From NCBI GenBank assembly GCA_005784505.1, contig VCAZ01000133.1, forward strand, positions 840,501-904,500: DNA of 64,000 bases. The letters run 5' to 3'. A program made the translations under genes and the position numbers. Shown here in pieces: positions 1 through 11,200 of this stretch. Each line of letters opens with the position of its first letter. Position 1 is the first letter of the stretch. The notes beneath the pieces were generated by a model that did no database searches, was not told the DNA's origin, and was given only the letters and a program-made list of their open reading frames with translations. This DNA is from Bagarius yarrelli (taxonomy: Eukaryota; Chordata; Actinopteri; Siluriformes; Sisoridae).

Positions 1-1635
1 GACAGTGATACGTTTTCAGAATCAAACACAGGACCAATCCACAAAGTAAAATGTGGGGTGTAAAAGCTTATACTAATTAAAAATCGCATTGATATATTGA
101 CAGTATTCTAGTTTTAATACATTTTAAACAAGTACTTCCCAATACAACTTAATTAATGACTCTTCAGTCAAGACCAATTGTTAGTGCAACCAATCAAGCT
201 ATTATGGTACAGTGATATGTAGAAAATTTGGATTATTATCTATGACAAACAAACTAAACATTTTCTAATCTATTGTCAGGGTGACTATTGTATATTAACA
301 TTACAACTAACAATCTTTAAAAGAATGTGGAAACAGCAAACAATAAATTATTAACTGGAATAGAAACAGAGGATTTCCTGACTAAACCAAAGCAACGATA
401 TAAAAATGACTTTAACTGCAATTAGCTCCTGTTTCTCCCTAGGAAATGCATCTTTATTGAGTGGATTCACTCTAGACCCCAATTAAGTTCTCTTCCCTGG
501 TATCAAGAGATCTTTAGAATATTGCCTATAGAGAGACAAATTGCAGTGGTTAGGGGAGATACTGCCATGTTTGAAGAGATTTGGGGCCTGTTATGGAATA
601 TCTACCAAATAATTTACAAGAAATTATATAAAGGATTTTTATTTGAATAAGCATTCCTCTTTACTAAATAACTGATTTACTTATACTGTAGCAGAGAGGG
701 CAATAGCTAGGTCCAAAGGTTTATAATGAGAATTGAGTATATATATTTTATTTTCAATGTATTATTATTTTCTTGTTATTATTTATTTTTATTTATTTTA
801 TTTTTCCTTGTGTTTTTGTCTGTTAATAATAATATTTTAAAAAAATACTTTGGTAATAAATAATGTATAACATTCAACAAAACTGCAATGTTCTCGTTTT
901 GACTGTCATTAAGTATTTACTGTTTGGGCTGATGGGTAAAAAATTCTGAAGAGGTTATGAATTACTTTACAAATCCGCAATAGGCTTGTGTAACATCTGT
1001 GTAATAGCAGTTTTTGCCATCTTGTAAAATAGAAATAGATTTAAGCACCGACAGAATTCACAGACCAAATTGATGTGTTTTTAGGTGTGATAATGTAGTC
1101 ATGACTAGGGTATGCAAATGCTCACCTTTATGTTTTATCAAACTTTTACATCTATCAAGCCAACAAAAAGGTTACAATAATTTCTTATTTTTAGCTGCAA
1201 ATTATTTATCATAAAATGACTTCTTTTAATTGTATTTTTGTACTTTCAAATCAATGCTGACAACAAGTTATAGATATGTCAGCAGCAAATGCTAAAAATT
1301 AACTAGGAGGTACCCTGATACAAATCACTGCTAGGCTGCATAAATCTATTGTGCGAAATAACTTTTTTTTTTTTTTTTCAATAACTCTCGCTATTGGTGT
1401 GTATTTTTTTTATAATTGTTGCTTTTCCTTTTTACAAGAAAACCAATATATAATCCACCTTTGACCACTAACAATTTCCCTAAAGGGGATTAATAAAACT
1501 GTCTTATTATAATTCTGATATGTGTTTACAGCAATTATTTTGGTGTGGATGCTAAAACTCAAACCTTAACCTAATAAGTTCCCATGTATACCAAAAATTT
1601 CCAGTGACTATCAACCCCATTCTGCCATATCACTA
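1..1635. other. AT-rich non-coding DNA, probable ap5s1 intron or intergenic
   Basis: No open reading frame of coding character, no splice-flanked exon and no recognisable mobile element was seen. There is only simple AT-rich sequence with short T and A runs, for example near 1363-1379. Because the ap5s1 exon at 4034-4203 reads leftward and lacks the rest of its gene, this stretch is best read as part of a long ap5s1 intron, which is an inference. Confidence 0.4.
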
Positions 1636-1793
1636 GCTATTCATACATCTATCCACCACTTATCCCACAGATGGTCAGAGGAGCCTGGACCCTACCCCAG
1701 AGAACACCATGAATGGTTGTCAACCCCACACAACATCACACCTATTCACACACTACGGACATTTTAGAGATGCCAGTCCGACTACAACTGAAA
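1636..1793 (-). repeat. Fragment of a SINE-like fish repeat
   Basis: The block contains the signature of a very common fish interspersed repeat in reverse orientation: a cattcatccatc-type end, then a stretch reading like 'cctattcacacactacgg' followed by 'ttttagagatgccagtccg'. The same family appears in the other orientation at 40792-41045 and 63886-64000, where its promoter-like head is preserved. This copy is diverged and truncated. The family name was not determined. Confidence 0.4.
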
Positions 1794-2404
1794 AAAAAAA
1801 CGGAATCATTAAATCAGGGACAACATGCAAACTTTGTACACTTAGAGGTGATAATACAAGCCCAACAATGAGACTTACATAGCAGGATATATTCTTACCC
1901 AGGCTTCTGTATTGAGGGTAAAAAGGGACAGGTAGTAAATAATTTTACTCAAATAGGCTTTACTGTGAAAAAAAGGCATGTGAAATTACAGCACATGGTA
2001 TGAAAGGCCGCATTTACACCACCTGCATCAAGTGACCCAATTCCAATTTTTTCCTCTAATGTCACAGATGGGATATAACCGACGACCAAGTAAGCAGGAA
2101 AAAACACACATGGATTCTGATATATTTTCAGATCGGTTTCAGATATGAATCAGATACATGCATTAGCGTAGCACTACATGAAACTCCTAAAAAGAGTCCA
2201 CAGTCGAAGATGCAGCGCTCTTACAAGCAATAGAGAAGCTGGGGATAAAACAAGATAACTTATTAGAGTTAAATTAATGGCTGTTAAAAAAAACTGTCTT
2301 AAATAACTTTAAACTCAAACTAAATTGGACAAAGTTGCTGACACGGCTGACCTTGCCATTACCAGTTCTAATCAGTGAAAGACCAAATTACATCTTTAAA
2401 GACT

Positions 2405-3000
2405 GAAAACAAACAACTTTGGGAAAAAAGTGGACGTATTAGATGCCTATAAAAGGCGGTGGAACCTTCAGATTGATATCCGTGGAGATGTTAAAGTTGC
2501 GATGATGGAAAAACCGCAGTATGTTTCACCAGGTCTGGCAGATGTACTCCAGTCTTTTATGGATGTCACTCACAGACTCGTAAAAGAAGATTTGCTCAAC
2601 CTCGTCGCATCATAGTGCAGTTTACTTCTCGATCACACCGTGATCGCATATGGGCGGATGCAAAACACTCAAAATTCCACAAAAATATTTAGAATAACGG
2701 AGGACTTATTGCAACGTGCAAAATGTGGCTACCTCCTAGTTAAGCTAGACTGGAAGGTAAACGTGCAGGGTTTAAGGGACCAATAGCTGTCATCGATGGG
2801 AAGAGAATTTAAGTGTCACTTCAGTGGTTATAATACATAACCACAATTTTTCAAACAATATATAGCTGGTGTTAGACATTTTAGATTATTCAGATTTAGT
2901 AAATGAGGAAGCTCTTATTCTGTTTTTTAGACTTTTACAAGGCTTTTGACACTATTGAGCACAATTTTATCAAACCCTTACTCGTTTTGGTTTTGGCCCA
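2405..3000 (+). mobile_element. Deleted L1-like LINE: ORF1 RNA-binding fragment joined to a reverse transcriptase fragment
   Basis: At 2430-2720 the plus strand encodes a piece resembling the RNA-binding domain of L1 ORF1 proteins: a segment reading RRIIVQFTSRSHRDRIW, then a remnant of an ITEDLLQRAKC-type stretch. It is interrupted by a stop at 2613-2615 and by further frame breaks. At 2893-2990, after a gap far too short for the intervening protein, an out-of-frame piece reads FLDFYKAFDTIEH, the conserved early block of L1/Tx1-type reverse transcriptases. The element is therefore internally deleted and dead. It lies in the presumed ap5s1 intron. The exact clade is not resolved. Confidence 0.65.
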
Positions 3001-3461
3001 TAGGCCCATAGGTAGGTACACTTAAAACTTACAGGTAAATGTGTGGAGGCAAGTTGGAGCTAAACTTTGCAGGACCACTGGCCTTCCAGAAACCGAGTTT
3101 GCCCACCCCTGCTCCAACATATGTTCTACAATTGACAGAATCATATTTAAATTCATATGAAGGGGCAAGACAGAGTATGTTAAAAGACAAACTAGAATTA
3201 GAAGTAAATCAGAAGGAGGAATAATTGCTTTAGATTTTTACACTATTAAAATTTCAAGTCTTTACAATTAACTTGATCAGGCACTGTCTTTGTAAGAATA
3301 TTTTCCATGGTTTTTCTATCCCCAATGCTATCTTTAAAAAAATGTAGTGGCCTTCATTTTCTACTTTCCATGTGATTTTAAATGCACCAAGCTCCCTATT
3401 AATTTGTCTAACTTTCACAAAAAAGCTTTGAATACATGAAAGACCAGGATTCCCAAAAAAT

Positions 3462-3520
3462 GTTAGTCGCTCTGGATAAGGGCCTCTGCCAAATGGTGTA
3501 AATGTAAATGTAAATGTAAT
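3462..3520 (+). repeat. SINE 3' tail fragment
   Basis: The segment reads 'agtcgctctggataaggg', then 'tctgccaaatggtgtaaat' and a (AAATGT)n-like tail. This is the conserved 3' end of the tRNA-derived SINE family found in fuller copies at 6844, 12230, 18061, 22415, 27136, 31190 and 37031. Only the tail is present. Confidence 0.6.
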
Positions 3521-3854
3521 AAATAACAATAGTGAAGCTGGCGTCTTAACTATTGAAGAGGATATTTGATGTATTAGATATAAAGGTATTGTTGTTACTG
3601 CTATTATTTATTTACTTTTCATATACAATGTATTCCCCTGTTGTAATTTTAAAGTTTAAAATAAATATAATTTTTAAATGTAATAATATATGTTTAATTA
3701 AAATCTGTTTTGTTTGTTTTGCCGTTCTTAAACACATGATACCAGGAAACATACTGAATAATAATTACGTCTTAGTCTATTGCGACCATTTATTATTATG
3801 GCGCCGTTTTTACTTCCGTTTCCGGTAAGTATGTCTACCTTGGGCTATTTTCAC

Positions 3855-3935
<81 letters not shown>
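3855..3935. repeat. (AT)n microsatellite
   Basis: About 80 bp of nearly perfect AT dinucleotide repeat. It lies between the ap5s1 exon and the leftward non-coding DNA. Confidence 0.95.
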
Positions 3936-3940
<5 letters not shown>

Positions 3941-4033
3941 AAATCGGAATTGGGGATCAAGATGTGCAGTGTAAATGCAGCTAAAGTGTATATACCATTT
4001 GGTCCCATGGGGCTGAGGGTGAGTAAGTGTTAC

Positions 4034-4203
4034 CTGGCTACCAGTCCTAGAGCCTCCTTTTGGGCCAGTCTCTGTTCCTCGGCGGTTCGGTGGAGCAGTG
4101 TGAGTTTCTCCGGACCGAACAGGCGAGAATACAGAATACGGCTGTCACCGGCAGAGAGCGCGCTCACCGGACACACAGTGTGAATAAGAAAGCACACCAC
4201 CAT
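4034..4203 (-). CDS. ap5s1: AP-5 complex subunit sigma-1, first coding exon (partial gene)
   Basis: The exon encodes 56 complete codons starting MVVCFLIHTV and ending in an arginine codon split by the intron (AG, then gtaaca at 4033-4028). The order of residues follows human AP5S1 closely: M-V-x-x-FLIHT at the start, a central RILYSRLFGPEK block, and a final ALGLVAR that matches the human position just before the next exon. AP5S1 is the small sigma chain of the fifth adaptor complex, which acts with SPG11 and SPG15 in late-endosome to Golgi retrieval. The start ATG at 4203-4201 is the first in the exon. No later exons were found down to base 1, so they lie outside the window or are lost. The neighbouring gene is a CDC25, as in human 20p13. 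Confidence 0.8.
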
Positions 4204-4498
4204 GACTTCTTTAAAATTAGAACAGAAATAACAGTTTTAATAAATAAAACGTATAGTAAATCCTATGTATAAAATATTATAGAATATCCAAAGTGCATGA
4301 CAAACCATGTGACAGTTACAAAACAGAATTAGCGGTTAGAAATATGCACATATATATAACTAACAAAGACAATTAAACTTGCATAACATACCGTATCGAA
4401 TTTAACTTGCCACTTTTTTTTACATCTATACATCTAAAAGTCGGATTATACTGTGGGGGGGAAATGTTGTATAGTCACTCCACCGTTTAACACAAAAA

Positions 4499-4567
4499 AC
4501 TTCCGGGTTTAGTCATGTGACGGAAGACGAATGTGAAACTATAGCAATACGAACACTAGGTGGCGCC
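4499..4567 (-). promoter_or_regulatory. Putative ap5s1 promoter: ETS sites, M-box/CLEAR-like site and CTCF-like motif
   Basis: About 300 bp upstream of the ap5s1 ATG lie an ETS-type ACTTCCGGG (4499-4507), a TCATGTGAC M-box/CLEAR-like E-box (4513-4521) directly abutting a second ETS core CGGAAG (4521-4526), and a CTCF-like ACACTAGGTGGCGCC (from 4554). No TATA box is visible, which suits a housekeeping promoter. The sites are seen in the sequence; their use is inferred. Confidence 0.45.
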
Positions 4568-4798
4568 ATGAGTTCAGCGCTGACTAATGATACAACTTTA
4601 AAAAAAAACCAGATGTTAATGCCGGGGACAGTTTTCTCCTCCACATCTGTAAACAACAATTAATTATCCAATTAATTAATTAAATCTGACATTAAGTCAA
4701 ATGAGCGGTGCAAGTCAGCAGCTGCTGGTGTGAGGAGGGTTTGCTAACCTCAGGCTTATTCCAAATACCCAAGAAGCACTAACAACTATAAAATAAAA

Positions 4799-4848
4799 AA
4801 TAGTATAGTATAGTATAGTATAGTATAGTATAGTATAGTATAGTATAG
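4799..4848. repeat. (TATAG)n pentanucleotide microsatellite
   Basis: Ten or so perfect copies of a five-base unit TATAG, ending in a short A run. No coding or regulatory role is apparent. Confidence 0.9.
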
Positions 4849-4849
4849 A

Positions 4850-6843
4850 AAAAATCTCCTAACAAGTCGAAAGTTTAAAGTTGGATAAAAAAATTGATGC
4901 AAACTTGGATGAGAATGGCAAAATGCTGTTACACATTCTATTTTCTAAATTATTATGACATTCCTGTTTTGGGGTGTGGCCAGACCTTTTCAACTGCAGC
5001 AGTTAAAGCATGCTTTCAAACACACATAGCAGCTGTTACTTAACAACTGCTAGACAACTGCTCACTTAAACCCTGCAGGGAGAAAACCCTCAGGTCAAAG
5101 GTATTCTAACAACAGCACCATTCACTCACATCCTCCACAAAAAAAAGGGGTAAAGAAAGTGAGAGGAATTATGGAAGAGAATTATGTAAAATAATCAAGA
5201 GTTAAATATTGTCTTTGAAAGCTCAGTAGTAAGATTTACTGAAGTAATTTAGTTTATATCCTTGCTTTTTCCAGAACAAGGTCACTTAGTAGTTGGATAA
5301 TAGAAGGGATTCCAGCTCAAACGTAGTTTCACTATATTAAGTATTGCGGTAAAAAAAAGTTTTAATTAATTTTATTTGTTTAAATTTAATTGAATTTGGT
5401 GAAAATCTGTGACCAAATTGGTGAAAAAATTTGTGGGGGGAAAAAGCAACAAATCCCCAGGTACAGACAGATTAAACCAGTAATTTGTGTCAGCGCTCTT
5501 TCCGCTCCCCCATATGCTGGCTTTACACAATGATAGTGCACTTATCCAGATCCCGAGGAAAAAACATCCTCTACAAGTCATTAACAGAAGGAATTGGATG
5601 TGTGTTACTTTCATTACCACCAGCTACAGCACAAGTGGAAAGAAATTAGATAGGGTGAGAAAAAGGATTGGACTGCATAATGAATTTAGCACTTAATGTT
5701 TAGGCTATTAAAAGAAAAACTCAACTTCTGAAGGACTGAAACTGAGTTGCAGCAAAACAGGATGTGGCTGTCATAGCAGTTCCAACCCAAAATTACGGAT
5801 GACAGTAAAAGGATATGGTTTTAATTTTAGAAGCACTGAATGGAAACAATGTGTATGATCGTATTTTACTCAGCTCTGCCATTGTAAGTAAATAGTAAAA
5901 CACGTTTGTTCCCATTTTCTAAATACTAATTTTATTTGTTAACACAAATTCTTACCTGCATATACAAACACAAAATTGTAGTCTAAAAACTTAGACGTTT
6001 TTATTATTTTATATTTTTAGGCAGGTTAAAAAGATTTAACATAATGAAATGATTAGTATTTACTAAAGTCATTGAGGCACAAACTATTAAAAATTTGGCA
6101 TTAAAATTACAAGGCTATTTTAAATTAAGACTAGGCTAGGTTTGTTTGGTATTGGTACATGTCATGGTCAAGACATGAAGACTTGGACTGACATGTTTTT
6201 GGAAACATGTTTTGTTAAGGTTTGCTGAGGAACTCAAGTGTTCTGCTCAGGGCCCTGTTCGCAACAACCCTGAATAGTTCTAAGATAAACTGAAACAGCA
6301 AACCAACAATAAAAACACACCCAGGCCTCCTTACCCAACATTAGCTGAATTAGAAAATCCTGACAGCCAAGATGTTGAATCCAGGGGAATGTATTTTAAG
6401 AAGGGTTAACTTATTGTAGTAACAGTGAGCAGGAGCACCACTAAGGGAGTGGGGAGGGCCATGTCTTGGGGTTTACGCACATTTAGGCCCCCCCCCAAAG
6501 ATCTCTTATTAGTAGTAACAGTGGTAGCAGTAATGTAATAACATGTTTGATACAAAATGTGTGCGTCAGAAGGCCCAACTTCATTTAATCAAATTAAATA
6601 TGCAAGTGGCACCCATGACAGTGAGACTAAATCTGGAATAGGATGCTCACACACACACGAAATGTGATGTTAGTTAAAAAGTGTTCACAGTTGCATTAAA
6701 TAAATTATTAAATGCAATAAAACTAACCTTTTTCCTAACATGACTCAACAGAAGTGTAAAGAAGCACAAAAGACATGGTTAAAGATCAAAGATCAGCTTC
6801 TTTCAAAATTGTGTTGGACAAGTTAAAAAGCATAATTGTAACT
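4850..6843. other. Intergenic DNA between ap5s1 promoter and cdc25b 3' side
   Basis: Short open frames here have no recognisable domain and no supporting splice pattern. A C run occurs at about 6489-6497. Nothing else could be assigned. Confidence 0.4.
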
Positions 6844-7024
6844 TACATTTACAGCATTTGGCAGACGCCCTTATCCAGAGCAACTTACATTTATACAACT
6901 GAGCAATTGGGGGTTGAGGGCCTTACTCAGGGGTCCAGCAGTGGTGGCTGGGGAAGCTGGGAATCAAACCCCCAATCTTCAGGTTGGCAGTCCAACACCT
7001 TAACCATGAGCCACCACTTCCCCA
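6844..7024 (-). repeat. tRNA-derived SINE, nearly full length
   Basis: In reverse orientation the copy has a tail with 'gcatttggcagacgccctta' and 'tccagagcaacttaca', a middle 'actgagcaattgggggttg', and a tRNA-like head ending 'accatgagccaccacttccc'. This is the most frequent SINE family of the window. The A/B-box-like head suggests RNA polymerase III origin. Confidence 0.75.
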
Positions 7025-7481
7025 CAATAACTTCATTATAAACTAGTTTATTAAAATGTAGATTTTCAAATTAAACTGGTTAAAGTTTTCCCAGATTACC
7101 AGTTATCAAAAAGCCCTGCACACACCATACACACGTTAAAAAAAATAAAAGGCCTTGTCCATTTACTGCTCTTATGCAGAACATCCATAATAACCAGGAC
7201 ACTAACGCCTGAAATTTCTTGAATGAGCAGTAGGAAAGGCCCAACCTTGCAAGAGAATAAAAGAAAAAGAAAAAAAAAGAAGACACCAACCAAACTTAGC
7301 TGTGAGATAAATCACAGCTGCACAAGTAGCTTAAAAGTAGTTTATTTCCCCCAACATGACATCAGTATTGCAATTACCACAAATCTCACATCCACACACA
7401 GCCAAAAGCACAGACTTAATACAACCTCCTACACACAGAACATTAGCATTTAGAGAAGGGGAAATAGAGTTATTTGAGGGG

Positions 7482-7482
7482 G

Positions 7483-7537
<55 letters not shown>

Positions 7538-7637
7538 ACACACACTTGCTTCCATGGCAGGTTTCCTGCTGGCCATTTAAGTGAATGGTCTACAAATGTT
7601 ATGCTTTCCAATTAAATCTGGTCTTTGAAAATGAGAG

Positions 7638-7665
<28 letters not shown>
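7482..7665. repeat. Two long A homopolymers flanking 100 bp of unique DNA
   Basis: One A run of about 54 bases covers roughly 7482-7535, and a second of about 27 bases covers roughly 7639-7665. They create artefactual poly-lysine or poly-phenylalanine frames. They may be oligo(A) tails of decayed retroposons, but no element body could be recognised. Confidence 0.8.
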
Positions 7666-7669
<4 letters not shown>

Positions 7670-8207
7670 GTGCAAAATAGCCAAGTAACCCACACACTGC
7701 ATTTCTGCATTTACTATTACAATTGCCACTCATTCTGACAATTTGAACAGCACTAGTCAATTACACTCGACTGTTAAAATCTATTAAAACGGTTAAATAC
7801 ATTCTTTAAAATACACCAATATTGACCTATATTATTGGAATGCACATAATTGAGGAAATGTATTCACTGGCTGATTCTGAAACAAACTGCTATTAACATA
7901 TCGATAGACATGGCTCAGACCCTGATTGGCAGGGAAAAGATTGTTTGCGTCAGAAATTAAAGCACTCTCCACCGTTAACACTAAAAATGTAAGTGCTATG
8001 AGCTCGAATAGGGGAGAGTGGACAACCCATATACAGGAATCCAGTGGGACAAGTAAGTGGTGTTTGTGTGTAATTGATTTAAGGCAGTAACTGTGCTTTT
8101 TTGGACCATGGGTAGATAAATAACATCCAATTTATATATTTCATATGGTCACTGCTACAGTGTGCAAGTGAGATTAGGCAGTAAACCCGAGCGCATGTTT
8201 ATGCACC

Positions 8208-11200
8208 TTAAAGCTTTTTAAGGCGGCTGTACATGTCTCTCTTGCTGCGCTCTCCAGCCCACGTTCTGCTCTTTAGGCGAAACTTCTTCAGATCATCCTT
8301 AAAGTCCTCATGAATCATCGGCCTATAAGCTTGGGGCTCACATTCCATCTGCAAATAACGCAAAAAGAGAGACAAGATCCTAATTTTCAAATGCACCTGC
8401 CCTGAAACGGAATCTATTTTGTACTGAAACAAATAAAAATTACACACCTTATGTAGGGGAAAGAATTCTTTGTAACCACCCTTCAGTATGTATAGTTCAG
8501 GGTAATGGAGATTGGGATATTCATTGAGGACACGGTCTCTTTCACGAACAAAACGACACATTCGTGGACCTCGTTCAGAAGAAAACTCGCAATGGAATAC
8601 CAGCAGAACACGCTTTTCAGAGCTTTCTGACAGGATAGGGCGTTTGAAAAAGTGCTCCTCAACCTGGTCCTCTTGATGCAGGTTTAGTGCACCCTGATAA
8701 AACAAATGGTGACAAAAAAAAAAAATGCAAAATGTAGCCACATTTGAGATCTGCTTAAAATATTGAAATTTGTGGACACCCCAGACACTACCTAAAATGT
8801 TCCTCTAGGAGACACTCATTTCTAAACCCCATGTCTCTCTCACTCAAAAGTAAATTGTATCTGTATGGCTGTGCTATTAAGTATAAAGAAAGGGGGGGGG
8901 CTATGAAGCAAGGTAGACTTGGTTGAGGACATGCAAGCAGTTTGTAGGAAGTTTTATCCACTTCTTTGCCCTGTATTATTTGATTATGGCATAAATTTAT
9001 AAAGAAAGTCATCTTTTACAAGACATTTCTTTAACAAATTTTTTAATATTTAGTAATGCAACTAAATACTGGGCTCTCCTAGCCTAAGCTGAAATTGTGC
9101 GTTTGGCAGGGCAGCTTCAATTATTAAACAGTTAAATAAATGCTTCTCACCTTGATGTGTCCTCCATCATACTCATATGGATAGCGACAGTCAATGATAT
9201 ACAGCCTCTCCACGACATCACTGAACTTTCCATTCATTGCTGCACACATCTGATAGGATGGGGGGGGGGGGGGGGGGGGGGGGAAAGAGTCGCACTCCAT
9301 TATTAAACAAATTAAAATTTGTAAAAAAAAAAAAATAAAAAATGTAGTAAATACTTACAACTTCTGGGGTGATGTATTTTAAGTCTTGGTGTTTTCCGTC
9401 TACTGTCGGCAAAGCAGGGGGCTACAAAAATGTATACAAAAAGTTAGACTCTAACAAATGCCCAGAATCTGAAAATATCAGTTAGAGTAGCCGTTTATAC
9501 ACACTTACCTTGGTAAAATCTCCTATCACATTGCTGGGATCACTGTCCAACAGTCTTTTTATTTCTGTGTGATTAAAAGATTTTGAGCACTGAACCTGTA
9601 ACAAAGAGGTTAGAGTCAGGAATGTGTTGCAGCTATGGTGGTGTAGTCACACAAGGTGGTGGGTCTAACCTGTTGAGGATCTGCATCCTCCTGCTCCATT
9701 GCTGTGACATGTGACCCAGCAACGCTTCTCCTTCTTTTTACACGTACAGGTGTGTTTTCATCTCTCGGTCTGTCTGGTCTTTTAAGTGTAGCACGACCCC
9801 CTGTTGGCATAGAGGGTGAGCGAAACAGCCCCCGTGGTCGACACCGAACAGGCTGCATAGTACAAAACAAGCAGAAAAGACAGTCAGCTATGTGCATAAT
9901 CAGTATCAAGTGTAAACACATGCAAATAAAGACATTATAACATACAGAGTCTGTAGCATCCATGCTTTGGTCAGCAACCAGAGGAGCAGTGAGCAAACTA
10001 GCCATTCCTGTAGGTACCTCAGAGTCCGTCTAAAAACATTTCTCAAATTAGTTTTAAATTTTAATGCCACAACCCTTTCCGGGGACTATTTATTGTTCTT
10101 TTACTAGTGCATAGCTTACCTCCACATCATCAAGAACATCCAAAAAGCCATCGTCATCGTAATTAGAGAAACTGGAGAGCGATGTGCATCGCAGCGTGAA
10201 GGGACTATTACTATCTGGTGAAGCTAACTGATAAGATGAAGTAGGAGAAAGCTGTGGGCATAAGAGACCCAGAGAAAATAAATGTCACGATGCTTTTCAT
10301 AATCAAAATGACAAAGCTAATGCCATAAAGAGTTTATCTACATTACCATAAGAGCAGGAGCAGAGTTGGGCCGGTTAGCAAAAGCTTCCTTCACATCCCC
10401 AGTTGACCGCAGTCGACAGCGAGAAACGGGGTTGGCGGGTTTCTTAAATTCAAAACTTGTCTGCAGAAGAACACAAACGTTAGAAGGCAATTCTAATAGG
10501 ATGCACGTTGTTCAAGGTTTGTAACTGACTTGCATTGAGAACTCACATCATGCAAGTTCTCTTTGTTGTCCAAGTCATGTATGCAGCTTTGACTAAAGAT
10601 TCCATAGCGAGGCATGTCAGAATCCTTACTCTTCAGATTAGGACTGTGACCTAGCAACTGCAGCTAGATATATAGGTAAAAAAAAAAAAAAAAAAAACAA
10701 TTAACTGCTGCCTTTCCTCCCCTATGATGAATAAAGCAAGACAAACACTAGATGCCTGCCTGAAGAGCATCACTCTAGTGACCATACTTACCGGCAGGGA
10801 GTTTATCCTGCGAATAGGCAATCTTCTGTAAAAACAAAAATACAATTTTAATTATTTACAAGAAGTATACATGGTTCAGCTTAGCTTTGGCCCTTAAGAA
10901 AAACATTAACTTACTCATTTATCACTCTCGTAGCATTCTGGATGGCCTGCTCAAACCTAGAAGGCAAAATAGAAAAGGTTAATGCATGCTAAAAACACAA
11001 CACAATATTAGGGCACAAATAACCCCTTTACATTCCTAAACTTTCCCACACCTTACCATACACTGGGGCTTAAACACATTGTGATACCCACCTGTATGCT
11101 AAACAGTCCCTGTTAGAAGTCGGATTGGGTCTTCTAATCAACCATATGCCAACATGACACTTATCCTAATGCTAGCCCTCTTTGTCAAAACATAGAATGA

